Both the position numbers and the translations under genes were made by a program. 64,000 bases of DNA from Telmatospirillum siberiense (GTDB taxonomy: Bacteria > Pseudomonadota > Alphaproteobacteria > Rhodospirillales > Magnetospirillaceae): positions 49,673 through 113,672 of the forward strand of contig NZ_PIUM01000020.1 of the NCBI RefSeq assembly GCF_002845745.1. The letters run 5' to 3'. This document shows, one piece after another, positions 7,936-18,406 of this stretch; the first letter of the stretch is position 1; the number at the start of each line of letters is the position of its first letter. The notes under the pieces are model-generated. The model was not told the origin of the DNA. It was given only the letters and a program-made list of their open reading frames with translations, and did no database searches.

Positions 7936-8406
7936 TTGGTCAGGGTTCTTTTCGTCTGCACGGGTAACATCTGCCGCTCGCCCACCGCCCACGGCCTGCT
8001 GCGCGCCCGCGCCGCCGAAGCCGGACTGGCCGACCGGGTCGAGGTCGATTCGGCCGGCACCCACGGATACCACACCGGAGAACCGCCGGACCCCCGCAGC
8101 GTGGCCACCGCCCTGGCCCACGGCATCGACCTTTCCGACCTGCGGGCGCGGAAAATCGAAGGCGGAGACTTCGCCGCCTTCGATATCATTTCGGCGATGG
8201 AACGGGGTCACGAACAAACCTTGCGCAGACTCTGCCCGCCCGGCCTGTCGCACCGCATCGGACTGTTGATGCGCTTCGCAAGCGAGGCCGGGGAGATGGA
8301 AGTCCCCGATCCCTATTACGGCGACGAAGGCTTCGAGACGGTCTTCAGGATGATCGACCAGGGCGTGATGGGCCTGCTGGAGCAGGTCCGGCGCGGCGGT
8401 GTTTAA
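7936..8406 (+). CDS. Low-molecular-weight protein tyrosine phosphatase
   Basis: About 156 residues with the P-loop VCTGNICRSP (CX5R) at the very N-terminus and the general-acid segment PDPYYGD near the C-terminus. LMW-PTPs remove phosphate from tyrosine, and bacterial members often act on tyrosine-autokinases for exopolysaccharide export, or on arsenate. No ATG is suitable in frame, so I choose a TTG at 7936, 8 bp after GGGGG, which puts the P-loop at the expected distance from the N-terminus. It lies 58 bp after the dioxygenase and is unlikely to share its function. Confidence 0.85.
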   Translation: MVRVLFVCTGNICRSPTAHGLLRARAAEAGLADRVEVDSAGTHGYHTGEPPDPRSVATALAHGIDLSDLRARKIEGGDFAAFDIISAMERGHEQTLRRLCPPGLSHRIGLLMRFASEAGEMEVPDPYYGDEGFETVFRMIDQGVMGLLEQVRRGGV

Positions 8407-8422
8407 GGAATAATTATGTACT

Positions 8423-8560
8423 CTCGGTGATCGGTTCCGATCACCGAGCCCTCAATCGCCGGGCGGGATACATCCGTATCCCTTGGCTTCGCGCCAACGA
8501 TGGCGCGGGCCCTCAACGGGCCAGACCAAGTTTCGATGAGTCATCCTCATCGAAACTTGC
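8423..8560. repeat. Dispersed hairpin repeats between the phosphatase and acs
   Basis: Two hairpins. The first (8423-8448) has 12-bp perfect arms, CTCGGTGATCGG and its complement, around TT. It is followed by a tract (8449 to about 8500) homologous to 49179-49230. The second (8527-8559) has 14-bp perfect arms beginning CAAGTTTCGATGAG around TCATC. Related hairpins lie at 24390, 34234, 49155 and 63153. They sit between convergent genes and may act as transcription terminators or REP-like sites. Confidence 0.75.
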
Positions 8561-8571
8561 GCGAACCGTCC

Positions 8572-10518
<1,947 letters not shown>

Positions 10519-10607
10519 GGAGGCCTCCCTTATGGCTGCTCGGGCGCGTTCTCGAGGATCCGCAAGCGCTGCTCCGCGGTCGGCCCTTCGTCTCATTTGT
10601 CATGTAG

Positions 10608-10636
10608 AGTATGGGCAATCATAAGATGATTAACAA
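10608..10636 (-). promoter_or_regulatory. acs promoter with a palindrome in the spacer
   Basis: On the minus strand: -35 TTGTTA (10636-10631), 17 bp spacer, -10 CATACT (10613-10608), giving a leader of about 80 nt before the acs GTG. The spacer and the end of the -35 box contain AATCAT-AAG-ATGATT (10617-10631), a perfect inverted repeat in a good position for a repressor. Confidence 0.55.
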
Positions 10637-10706
10637 CCCTACCAACTTTCCGGAGATTGCGAATTCATAATGATTTCGCACTGTTACCGATGTCATAGGG
10701 AAGGGT

Positions 10707-11042
10707 CTAAAAATCCTCGAGCCAGACCGTTCCATCGGCCAGAGTCACCGGAACCGGGGTCAGGGATTTTCCGGCGCAGGGGCCGCCCAGACAGAAGCCG
10801 TCCTCGATTCGAAAGCTGGCGCCATGGGTGGCGCACAGGATGAAACGGCGATCGAGATCGAGAAACCGCCCGGCCTGCCAGTCGAGCGGGCTCCCGTTAT
10901 GCGGGCAATTGTTCAGATAGGCGAAGACACTCCCGCCGCGCCGGACGATCAATCCCGCCCGGCGCAGATCCTCCTCGCCGAAAGTGAAGGCGGCGCTGCC
11001 CGGATCCTCAAGCTCGTCCAGGCGGCACAGCGCCCGTTTCAC
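10707..11042 (-). CDS. Small Rieske [2Fe-2S] protein
   Basis: A 111-residue single-domain Rieske protein with both ligand pairs, NCPHNG (Cys, His) and CATHGASF (Cys, His), and the short proline-bearing loop expected of soluble Rieske ferredoxins or NirD-like domains. There is no signal peptide or membrane anchor, so it should be cytoplasmic. Its start overlaps the stop of the EVE-domain gene (ATGA), so the two are translationally coupled. The partner enzyme is unknown; a role as electron carrier for the dioxygenase 3 kb away is possible but unsupported. Confidence 0.8.
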   Translation of the reverse strand: MKRALCRLDELEDPGSAAFTFGEEDLRRAGLIVRRGGSVFAYLNNCPHNGSPLDWQAGRFLDLDRRFILCATHGASFRIEDGFCLGGPCAGKSLTPVPVTLADGTVWLEDF

Positions 11043-11452
11043 CCGGAAACGCCACCCAGCGCGCAGATCAAGGCCCAGGCCTCGTCGTCCACCGGCATCA
11101 CCGACAGGCGCGACTGGCGGACCAGGGCCAGATGATTGAGCCGGGGATCGGTCTTGATCTGATCCAGGGACACCGGTGTCGGCACCGGGCGCACGGCCTT
11201 GACGTCGACCATGCCGAACCGCCCGGAAGGGTCGGAGGGATCGGGATAATAGGTTCGCGTCACCTCGACGATGCCGACGATGCGCTTCTCATTGACCGAA
11301 TGATAGAAGAAGGCCAGATCGCCGGGCACCATGGCCTTCAGATTGTTGGCCGCCTGATAGTTGCGCACCCCGTCCCAATGGGTGGTGCCGTGCTTCACCT
11401 GATCGTCCCAGGACCAATGTCCGGGTTCCGATTTCACCAGCCAATACGCCAT
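11039..11452 (-). CDS. EVE-domain protein (PUA-like fold)
   Basis: A 137-residue protein that is essentially one EVE domain: it opens MAYWLVKSEPGHWSWDDQ and contains GVRNYQAANNLKAM and LAFFYHSVNEKRIVGIVEV. EVE domains are related to YTH domains and bind modified bases in RNA or DNA; in bacteria the single-domain form is common and often sits near gpsA/tsaD in alphaproteobacteria, as here. It overlaps the small Rieske gene. The biological target is not established. Confidence 0.88.
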   Translation of the reverse strand: MAYWLVKSEPGHWSWDDQVKHGTTHWDGVRNYQAANNLKAMVPGDLAFFYHSVNEKRIVGIVEVTRTYYPDPSDPSGRFGMVDVKAVRPVPTPVSLDQIKTDPRLNHLALVRQSRLSVMPVDDEAWALICALGGVSG

Positions 11453-11552
11453 GCAAGACCCTCCGTTGAACCCCCAAAATGGTCACGCGAGCGCGAAAAG
11501 GGAAGAGGGCGATCTGAAGAGCAGACGCCCGAAGGCCTGACGAGCCCCAAGT

Positions 11553-11894
11553 GGCACCGGCATCCCTGCCCATATGCGCTAGCTTAAGCCCCAAATAAGC
11601 CCTCTCCCGCGTCAGCGGGAGGGGGAAATCGGGCAAGATCCGAAGCGAAAACCAGAGGGAGAACACTGTCTCCCAACGCCTTTCCAGAGAAACACAGATG
11701 AACAAGATGAACACGGATGGGCACAGATAAAGAAAAAGCTCATCTGTGCTTATCTGTGTTCATCCCGTTCATCTGTGTTCCCGATAATGGCGCCACGGAT
11801 CCGGCAAGATGCGGGATGCGGCCACCCCCGCTCTCCCGCTTGTCCGCGGGAGAGAGGCCTTAAGTTAGCGCCGATGGGCGTCCCTGCCGGTGCC
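11553..11894. repeat. Composite non-coding inverted-repeat element (MITE-like)
   Basis: The 460 bp gap between the EVE and YciI genes holds no gene. Outer imperfect inverted arms begin GGCACCGGCA (11553) and end TGCCGGTGCC (11894); each includes GCTTAAG/CTTAAG-type sequence and a CTCCCGC...GCGGGAG hairpin. Inside is a large hairpin (about 11690-11779) made of ACACAGATG units whose right arm is the inverted form, with an A-rich loop. No transposase is present. Confidence 0.65.
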
Positions 11895-11914
11895 CGCCTG
11901 GCAATGCCGTCAGC

Positions 11915-12193
11915 TTACGGGAAGACCTTCTTGTAGACCGAGACCTCGACCTTGGAGAACAGACCGGCCTTGGCGTAGGGATCCTGGGCCAGCAGCACGT
12001 CGAGCGCGGCGCGGTCGGCGACGTCGAAGACCAGGACGCTGCCGGTCATGCCTTGCCCGTCGTCGGTCAGCGTCGGCCCGCCGATCAGCACCTTCTCGAT
12101 GTTCGCCTTGATGAATTCCAGATGCGCCGCCCGGTTGGCCAGGCGGACCTCCTGGTGATTGGGCTTGTCAAAGCAATGAACAAAGAACTGCAT
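11915..12193 (-). CDS. YciI-like protein
   Basis: A 92-residue YciI/YCII-domain protein. The family has a ferredoxin-like fold with a conserved His-Asp pair; here His in HLEFIKANIE and Asp in LAQDPYAKAGLF fit that pattern. The central segment GMTGSVLVFDVADR is also typical. YciI proteins are generally uncharacterised, with a few acting as hydrolases or dehalogenase-like enzymes. It lies 28 bp downstream of gpsA on the same strand, a conserved alphaproteobacterial arrangement, so co-transcription is likely. Confidence 0.85.
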   Translation of the reverse strand: MQFFVHCFDKPNHQEVRLANRAAHLEFIKANIEKVLIGGPTLTDDGQGMTGSVLVFDVADRAALDVLLAQDPYAKAGLFSKVEVSVYKKVFP

Positions 12194-12220
12194 GAAACCT
12201 CTCCTGGACTGGGTTGGAAA

Positions 12221-13237
12221 TCAGGTGGCAGGGCGGCCTTCCCCAAGGAAGCCCAATTCATGGCGGAACGGGCGGGCCAGCAGATCGCGGATCGTCTCCT
12301 CGATACCGCGGGACTGATGCAGAAGGCCGGCGACGGCGGCGCAGATCGGCAGCTCGACGCCCAGTTTGGCGGCCAACCCGCCGACGGCGGCGGCGGTCGC
12401 CACGCCCTCGGTGACCGAGCGGCGCGACGCCAGGATGTCGGCAAGGCTTTTTCCTTCGCCCAGCGCGAAGCCCAGCGAATAGTTCCGCGACTGCTGCGAC
12501 GAGGCGGTGAGAATCAAATCGCCGAGGCCGGACAGCCCCATGCAGGTTTCGGCCCTGGCCCCCTTGGCCACGGCGAGGCGCATCAGTTCGGCGATGCCGC
12601 GGGTGATCAGGGAGGCGCGGGCGTTGTCGCCAAGCCCCTGGCCCTCCACCACCCCGCAGGCGATGGCCAGGACGTTCTTCACCGCCCCGCCCACCTCGGC
12701 GCCGATCACGTCGTCGGTCAGATAGGGACGGAAACTGGCGGTGCCGATCCAGTCGACCAATTGCCGGCCGATGGCGGCATCGGCGCAGGCGAGCGTAATG
12801 GCGGTGGGCAGGCCGCGCGCCACCTCGACGGCGAAGGTCGGCCCGGAAAGCACGGCCAGCGGGGCTTCCGGCAATTCGGCGGCCACCACCTCGCTCATCG
12901 CGGCGAAACTGTCGGTCTCGACCCCCTTGGCGCAGATCACCGCCGGCACGCCGGCTTTCCAGTGGGAGCGCAACCGGCGGCATTGGGCGCGAAGGAATTG
13001 CGCCGGCACCACCAGGAGGACCGCGTCGGCATCGGCCGCCGCCGCCAGATCGCCGGTGGCGGCAACCCCGTTCAAGGCGATTTCGGGCAGGAACAAAGGA
13101 TTGTGGCCGTTGTCGCGGATGCCTTCGACGACCTCCGTCTCATGGGCCCACAACACGCAGTCATGCCCGGCCCGGCTCATGGTGGCCGCCAGGGCGGTTC
13201 CCCAGGCTCCGGCGCCGACGATGCCAATTCTTGCCAT
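12221..13237 (-). CDS. gpsA: Glycerol-3-phosphate dehydrogenase [NAD(P)+]
   Basis: Reduces dihydroxyacetone phosphate to sn-glycerol 3-phosphate for phospholipid synthesis. The 338-residue length is typical. The N-terminal dinucleotide fold starts GIVGAGAWGTALA, the substrate-binding helix contains GGAVKNVLAIACGV with the catalytic Lys, and the C-terminal GLGDNARASLITRG is present. It belongs to the tsaD-gpsA-yciI-EVE neighbourhood, here interrupted by an oppositely oriented DUF1841-like gene between gpsA and tsaD. Confidence 0.96.
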   Translation of the reverse strand: MARIGIVGAGAWGTALAATMSRAGHDCVLWAHETEVVEGIRDNGHNPLFLPEIALNGVAATGDLAAAADADAVLLVVPAQFLRAQCRRLRSHWKAGVPAVICAKGVETDSFAAMSEVVAAELPEAPLAVLSGPTFAVEVARGLPTAITLACADAAIGRQLVDWIGTASFRPYLTDDVIGAEVGGAVKNVLAIACGVVEGQGLGDNARASLITRGIAELMRLAVAKGARAETCMGLSGLGDLILTASSQQSRNYSLGFALGEGKSLADILASRRSVTEGVATAAAVGGLAAKLGVELPICAAVAGLLHQSRGIEETIRDLLARPFRHELGFLGEGRPAT

Positions 13238-13419
13238 GACCGACCTTATGCTCCCTCGCCGCTGCGCATGACCGCGTCGGGCGTTTATGCCTCTCGTTCG
13301 ACATTCCTACAAGACCGGAAACCGGGGCGGGCCGCTCCACATCGCCCAACGCCCGATGGACGAACCGTTTCGGATCGAAATAAAATCGAAATTCCTATGC
13401 TTGAGGGAGAGCTCGCGCC

Positions 13420-13995
13420 ATGTCGTCCGGAATCGCACGCCGAAGGGAAGCCAAGGCCGCCCGCCGGAAAAAGCTGTTGGAAAACCGTCGCAAGCTTGTG
13501 CAGGGCGAAAAACCGATGCGACCAATGCCGGATTTCGGCGGCGGCGCGGCCCCCGGCGCGGATGCCTCGGACCTTGACGGCGAAAATTACAACCCCGCCG
13601 AAGCGCCGGATCCGAAGGAATGGCTCGCCCTTGACGAGCAGGAGCGCCAAATCCTCGTCGAGAATTTTCATCGGCGCGCCGGCGTTCGCCCGCCGAACGA
13701 GACGGTGCATGCGATTTTTCATGTCATCGTCGAAAATCAAATCGCCGAGGGCGACGATTTGCCCGTCCGCCGCGCCGTCGAGCGCCTGATCGATGGAGGC
13801 CTGGACCGGCACGAGGCCCTGCATGCGGTGGGCTCGGTCCTCTCCGACTTCATGTATGACATCCTGCAGGGCAAGGAGACGAAGGCCTTTCCGCAGGACG
13901 CATACAATGCCGCCGTCGAACGGCTGACCGTGGAAAGCTGGCGCCAACAGGCCAAACCCGAGGCTCCGGCAAAAAAGCGGGGCAAACCCCGGTAG
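13420..13995 (+). CDS. DUF1841-like hypothetical protein
   Basis: A 191-residue protein of unknown function. The N-terminus (about residues 1-35) is strongly basic; residues 60-170 resemble the DUF1841 family, with PKEWLALDEQERQILVENFH, HAIFHVIVENQIAEGDD and GGLDRHEALHAVGSVLSDF. The tail is lysine-rich. There is no signal peptide or membrane segment. A good ribosome site (GAGGGAGAG) precedes the ATG. It is oriented opposite to gpsA and tsaD and may be a later insertion into that conserved block. Family assignment is from memory of the motif, not a search. Confidence 0.65.
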   Translation: MSSGIARRREAKAARRKKLLENRRKLVQGEKPMRPMPDFGGGAAPGADASDLDGENYNPAEAPDPKEWLALDEQERQILVENFHRRAGVRPPNETVHAIFHVIVENQIAEGDDLPVRRAVERLIDGGLDRHEALHAVGSVLSDFMYDILQGKETKAFPQDAYNAAVERLTVESWRQQAKPEAPAKKRGKPR

Positions 13996-14025
13996 GGCCT
14001 GGGACGGAATTACCGAACCAGGCCC

Positions 14026-14119
14026 TCTAGTGTTCTGACGCCAACGCTTGTTTCCCTCGTCATTCCCGCGAAAGCGGGAAGATGGATGGGGGTACTTTCC
14101 GTTGGCGCCAGAACTCTAG
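14026..14119. repeat. Small inverted-repeat element 3' of tsaD
   Basis: Imperfect inverted arms TCTAGTGTTCTGACGCCAAC (from 14026) and CGTTGGCGCCAGAACTCTAG (to 14119) flank a central hairpin ATTCCCGCGAAAGCGGGAA (14062-14080). The element lies in the 202 bp between the convergent DUF1841-like and tsaD genes. No coding potential. Confidence 0.65.
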
Positions 14120-14197
14120 CCCGAGCGGCGTCTGAGCCCGGCGACAGCGGAGCGGAGGCGTCATATCAAACTTAAGGCCCAACGGACCCTGAGATCC

Positions 14198-15250
14198 TCA
14201 CGCCTTGACGCCGGCACCGCGCAGTTGTTTCGCCTGCGGATCGAGCGGCCAGCGCGGGCGGGGGGCGAAATCCATGCCGTCTTGGTGGCCGAGACGGAAA
14301 TGCTCCAGGCCGGCCCAGGCGATCATCGCCGCGTTGTCGGTGCACAGATTGAGCGGCGGGGCCACCAGACGGAAACCGGTCTGGCCGGCGATGTCGGTCA
14401 ATGTCCGGCGCAACTGCGCATTGGCGGCGACGCCGCCCGCCACCACCAGGGCGCCGGGACCGCCGTAAGTCATGGCGAAAAGCCCCATCGCCCGTTTGGT
14501 CCGATCGGCGATGGCCTCAGCCACCGCCATCTGGAACGCCGCGGCGATATCGTCGCGGTCGGCCTCCGAAAGCGGCGCCTGATCGGCGATCAGCAGCCGC
14601 ACGGCGTTCTTCAAGCCGGAAAAGGAGAAATCGCAGTCGGGGCGGCCCTTCATCGGCCTGGGCAGGGCGAAACGGCCGGGATCGCCGCGCTCCGCCGCCC
14701 GCTGCACGGCCGGCCCCCCCGGATAGCCGAGATCCAGCATCTTGGCGACCTTGTCGAAGGCTTCGCCGGCCGCGTCGTCGATGGTGGCGCCCAAACGGCG
14801 ATAGCGCCCGACGCCCTCGACCGCCAGCAATTGGCAATGACCGCCGGACACCAGCAGCAGCAGATAGGGAAAGGCCAGATCGTCGGTCAGCCGGGCGGTC
14901 AGGGCGTGGCCTTCCAGATGATTGACGGCGATGAAGGGCTTGCCGGCGACCAGGGCGAGGGCCTTGCCCGTCATCACGCCCACCATCACGCCGCCGATCA
15001 GGCCAGGCCCGCCGGTGGCGGCGATGGCGTCCGTCTCGGCGAGGCCGATGCCCGACCGGGAAAGGGCTTCGGCGACCAGATGATCGAGATGATCGAGATG
15101 GGCCCGGGCGGCGATTTCCGGCACGACGCCGCCGTAAGGACGATGCTCGTCCAGTTGCGACAGCACGACGTCGGCCAGGACAGTCCGATCGTCGCGCACG
15201 ACGGCGGCGGCGGTTTCATCGCAACTCGATTCGATTCCCAGAACGATCAC
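14198..15250 (-). CDS. tsaD: tRNA N6-adenosine threonylcarbamoyltransferase
   Basis: Transfers the threonylcarbamoyl group to A37 of ANN-decoding tRNAs, with TsaB/E and TsaC partners. The product of about 350 residues has the ASKHA fold hallmarks [13 protein letters not shown] at the N-terminus, [13 protein letters not shown] in the metal-binding region, and [13 protein letters not shown] with [12 protein letters not shown] near the C-terminus. I take the GTG at 15250 as start, since family members begin only a few residues before the ESSCDE motif; the longer in-frame form overlaps the hemC promoter. It is divergent from hemC. Confidence 0.95.
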   Translation of the reverse strand: MIVLGIESSCDETAAAVVRDDRTVLADVVLSQLDEHRPYGGVVPEIAARAHLDHLDHLVAEALSRSGIGLAETDAIAATGGPGLIGGVMVGVMTGKALALVAGKPFIAVNHLEGHALTARLTDDLAFPYLLLLVSGGHCQLLAVEGVGRYRRLGATIDDAAGEAFDKVAKMLDLGYPGGPAVQRAAERGDPGRFALPRPMKGRPDCDFSFSGLKNAVRLLIADQAPLSEADRDDIAAAFQMAVAEAIADRTKRAMGLFAMTYGGPGALVVAGGVAANAQLRRTLTDIAGQTGFRLVAPPLNLCTDNAAMIAWAGLEHFRLGHQDGMDFAPRPRWPLDPQAKQLRGAGVKA

Positions 15251-15362
15251 GTCAGGTTTGCCTTTGGCGCCAAGCGCCGGAAAGAAGGTCTTCGGACAGG
15301 AATGCTCCGCCGCCTTCACTACCCTCTTTCCATCGACCGATCCAGCGCCTAAAAGAGGCACC

Positions 15363-16307
15363 ATGACTGAGACATCTCCGCTCCGCATCGGCACGCGCGG
15401 CAGTCCGCTGGCGCTGGCCCAGGCCCACGAGGTGCAAGCGCGCCTCGTTGCCGCTCATCCCGATCTCGCTCGGCCCGGCGCCATCGAAATCGTCGTCATC
15501 AAAACCACGGGCGACATGGTCCTCGACCGGACCCTGGCGGCGATCGGCGGAAAGGGGCTGTTCACCAAGGAGATCGACGAGGCCCAGCTGGAAGGGCGCA
15601 TCGACATCGCCGTGCATTCGATGAAGGATGTGCCGACGGTTCTGCCCGATGGCCTGACCCTGCCCTGCATTCTCGAGCGCGAGGATACCCGGGACGCCTT
15701 CCTGAGCCTGAAGGCCAAGCGCCTGGCCGATCTGCCGGCCGGCGCGGTGGTCGGCACGGCCAGCCTGCGCCGCGGTGCCCAGATCCTCTACCGTCATCCC
15801 CATCTGAAGGTCGAGCCCCTGCGCGGCAATGTGCAGACCCGCATGAAGAAGCTGGAGGACGGCGTGGTCGACGCCACCCTGCTGGCCATGGCGGGCTTGC
15901 GCCGGCTGGGCCTGGCCGACCGCATCAGTTCGGCCCTGGAGACCGAAGACATGCTGCCGGCGGTGGCGCAGGGCGCCATCGGCATCACCTGCCGGTCCGG
16001 CGACCAGGCGGCACTGACCCGGCTGGCCCCCCTCGATCATGCCGAATCCCATATCCGCGTGGTCGCCGAACGGGCCTTCCTGGCCGTCCTCGACGGCTCC
16101 TGCCGCACGCCGATCGGTGGTTTGGCCGAACTGTCCGGCGATGCTCTGACCTTCCGCGGTCTGGTGATCCGCCCCGACGGCAGCGAGGCCCACGAGATCC
16201 GGCTGGAAGGCGGACGGAACGAGGCCGAGGCCATCGGCCGGGCCGCCGGCGAGGACCTGCTGGGCCGCTGCGGGCCGGGCTTCTTCGATTTCAAGGCCGA
16301 GGCATGA
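15363..16307 (+). CDS. hemC: Hydroxymethylbilane synthase
   Basis: Polymerises four porphobilinogen units into hydroxymethylbilane, a step of haem and cobalamin/siroheme synthesis. The 314-residue protein opens with [16 protein letters not shown] and carries the dipyrromethane cofactor Cys in [10 protein letters not shown]. The active-site Asp is in HSMKDVPT. The start is the ATG after AAGAGGCACC; an upstream in-frame ATG would extend into the tsaD leader. It begins a hemC-hemD-hemY operon, divergent from tsaD with a 112 bp shared promoter region. Confidence 0.96.
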   Translation: MTETSPLRIGTRGSPLALAQAHEVQARLVAAHPDLARPGAIEIVVIKTTGDMVLDRTLAAIGGKGLFTKEIDEAQLEGRIDIAVHSMKDVPTVLPDGLTLPCILEREDTRDAFLSLKAKRLADLPAGAVVGTASLRRGAQILYRHPHLKVEPLRGNVQTRMKKLEDGVVDATLLAMAGLRRLGLADRISSALETEDMLPAVAQGAIGITCRSGDQAALTRLAPLDHAESHIRVVAERAFLAVLDGSCRTPIGGLAELSGDALTFRGLVIRPDGSEAHEIRLEGGRNEAEAIGRAAGEDLLGRCGPGFFDFKAEA

Positions 16308-16344
16308 GGCATCGCATCCCCGCCCGGTGCCGGAGCCGCGGGTG

Positions 16345-17061
16345 ATGCGCGCCCTGGTCACCCGGCCGCGCGAGGATGCCGAAGACGTCAGCCGCGCCCT
16401 GGAATCGCGCGGGTTCGAGGTTCGGCTCGAGCCACTGCTCGACATTCATATCCATCGAAACGTCGTCCTGCCGCTCGACGGAGTGCAGGGCCTCCTTGCC
16501 ACCAGCGCCAATGGCGTGCGGGCCTTGGCCGCCAATGACGCGCCGCGAACCCTGCCGCTGTGGGCGGTCGGCGCGGCGACGGCCGCACGGGCCCGCGAGC
16601 AGGGCTTTCAGAGCGTCGAAAGCGCCGGCGGCGACGTCGCCCGCCTGGCCGAACTGGTGGCGCGCCGCGTCGATCCGGCGAAAGGCGCCCTGCTGCACGC
16701 CGCCGGCAGCAAAGTGGCCGGCGACCTCTCCGGAGCGCTGGGCGCGCAAGGATTCGAGGTCCGCCGGGCCGTTCTCTACGAAGCCCGCACGGCGACAGGC
16801 CTGACTCCGTCGCTGCTTGCCGCGATGGGCGGGCAAGAGCTTGACCTCGCGTTGTTTTTCTCTCCCCGGACGGCGGCCACCTTTGCTAGGCTGGTGATGG
16901 CGGCGGATGTGGCGGACGCCTGCCGGACGATCGACGCCGGCGCCTTGAGCGAAGCGGTGGCCGGCCAGTTGGCGGTCCTGCCCTGGCGCCGGATCCTTGT
17001 CGCCGCGACGCCCGACCAGGCGGCCTTGCTGGCCGTCATCGATGCCGATCGAGGACACTGA
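16345..17061 (+). CDS. hemD: Uroporphyrinogen-III synthase
   Basis: Cyclises hydroxymethylbilane with inversion of ring D. The 238-residue product is divergent in sequence, as usual for HemD, but shows the start MRALVTRPREDAEDV, LLATSANGVRALA, the GDV(A/R) segment and ALFFSPRTAATFARL. The start is the ATG in GTGATG after a GGAG box; the GTG 3 bases earlier or one at 16327 are alternatives. It follows hemC by 37 bp. The next gene, hemY, begins 2 bp after its stop. Confidence 0.9.
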   Translation: MRALVTRPREDAEDVSRALESRGFEVRLEPLLDIHIHRNVVLPLDGVQGLLATSANGVRALAANDAPRTLPLWAVGAATAARAREQGFQSVESAGGDVARLAELVARRVDPAKGALLHAAGSKVAGDLSGALGAQGFEVRRAVLYEARTATGLTPSLLAAMGGQELDLALFFSPRTAATFARLVMAADVADACRTIDAGALSEAVAGQLAVLPWRRILVAATPDQAALLAVIDADRGH

Positions 17062-17063
17062 GC

Positions 17064-18245
17064 ATGGTCCGTATTCTTTCCTACGTCTTTGGCCTCGCCC
17101 TGTTGATCGCCGGCGCCGTCTGGCTGGCCGACCGGCCGGGCGCGGTAACCGTCGACTGGCTGGGGTGGCGCATCGAGACCTCGGTGCCGGTGCTGCTGGT
17201 CGCCCTTCTGCTGGTCGGCGCCGTGCTGGGCAGCGTCCTCCGTCTCCTCGTCAGGATCGTGCGCTGGCCGTCCATCTGGGCGGAACGCCGCAGGGACGGG
17301 CGGCGGCGCAAGGGCTATCTGGCCTTGACCGACGGATTGGCGGCGGCGGCCGGCGGTGATACCCGACAGGCGCGGAAGCTGGCCGGGCGGGCGGAAAAAT
17401 TTTTGGCCGATCCGGCGCTCACCCGACTTTTGTCAGCGCAAACCGCCCAATTGTCCGGCGACGCCGACGCTGCGCAGCGCCATTTCGAGGCCATGCTGGA
17501 ACGGCCGGAAACGACGGCGCTGGGCTTGCGCGGGCTGTTGAAGCTGGCCATGGACCGGGGCGACGAAACGGCGGCCATCGAATTGGCGACCCGTTGCCGG
17601 CTGGCCACGCCGGATGATCGTTGGCTGGCCGAAACACTTCTCGACATGCTGATCCGCGCCGACCGTCTGCGGGAAGCCCAGGACCTGCTGGATGACGCCC
17701 AGCGCAAGAAGGCGTTGCCCCGTGACGAGGCGGCGTCGCGCAAGGCGCGGCTTCTCGACAAGCGCGCCGAACGCGCCACCGCCGATGGCGACGAGCGGTC
17801 CGCCCTGAGCTTCGCCCGTCAGGCGCTGAAACTCGATCCGGCCTCGACCGCCGCCTCGCTCCGCCTTGCCGGCGTTTACGCGAGCACCGGCAAGATCCGC
17901 CGCGCCAAGACGGTGCTGGAAGACGCCTGGAGTCGGCGGCCGGATGCCGCCGTGGCCAAGGCCTACGCCGACCTCGTTCCGGGCGAGGGGACTCTGGAAC
18001 GCTTCCGCCGGCTGGAAAAGCTGGTGGCCGGCCACCCCGACGATGTCGAGAGCCACCTGGCCCTTGCCCAGGCATCGTTCGACGCCAAATTATGGGGACA
18101 GGCCAGACGCCATCTTCTGGCCGCCGCCGACGCCCGGCCGAACGCGGGCGTCTTCCGTCTTCTGGCCCGCCTGGAACAGGCCGAATACAATAATCAGACG
18201 GCCGCCCAGGCCTGGCTCGACAAGGCCAATAACGCCGCCGCCTGA
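17064..18245 (+). CDS. hemY: HemY-like TPR membrane protein
   Basis: A 393-residue inner-membrane protein of the gammaproteobacterial/alphaproteobacterial HemY family (not protoporphyrinogen oxidase). Two N-terminal membrane helices lie at about residues 4-20 and 40-63 (VPVLLVALLLVGAVLGSVL), followed by a soluble TPR-rich region to the C-terminus. Its role in haem metabolism is genetic rather than enzymatic. It is tightly coupled to hemD. In many alphaproteobacteria a mitofilin/Mic60-type gene separates hemD and hemY; none is present here. Confidence 0.88.
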   Translation: MVRILSYVFGLALLIAGAVWLADRPGAVTVDWLGWRIETSVPVLLVALLLVGAVLGSVLRLLVRIVRWPSIWAERRRDGRRRKGYLALTDGLAAAAGGDTRQARKLAGRAEKFLADPALTRLLSAQTAQLSGDADAAQRHFEAMLERPETTALGLRGLLKLAMDRGDETAAIELATRCRLATPDDRWLAETLLDMLIRADRLREAQDLLDDAQRKKALPRDEAASRKARLLDKRAERATADGDERSALSFARQALKLDPASTAASLRLAGVYASTGKIRRAKTVLEDAWSRRPDAAVAKAYADLVPGEGTLERFRRLEKLVAGHPDDVESHLALAQASFDAKLWGQARRHLLAAADARPNAGVFRLLARLEQAEYNNQTAAQAWLDKANNAAA

Positions 18246-18327
18246 GACCTTCGACGAGTAATCGCGGCGCACATCCACCTGGGACTTGCGCGGCGGCGCC
18301 GAACACGTTAGTTTCGCCGCCTCATGT

Positions 18328-18402
<75 letters not shown>

Positions 18403-18406
18403 TTTT

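Noticed and set aside
11289..11714. Minus-strand frame upstream of the EVE gene
   Set aside because: It overlaps the EVE gene in another frame and passes through the composite repeat; its N-terminal part is encoded by repeat sequence.
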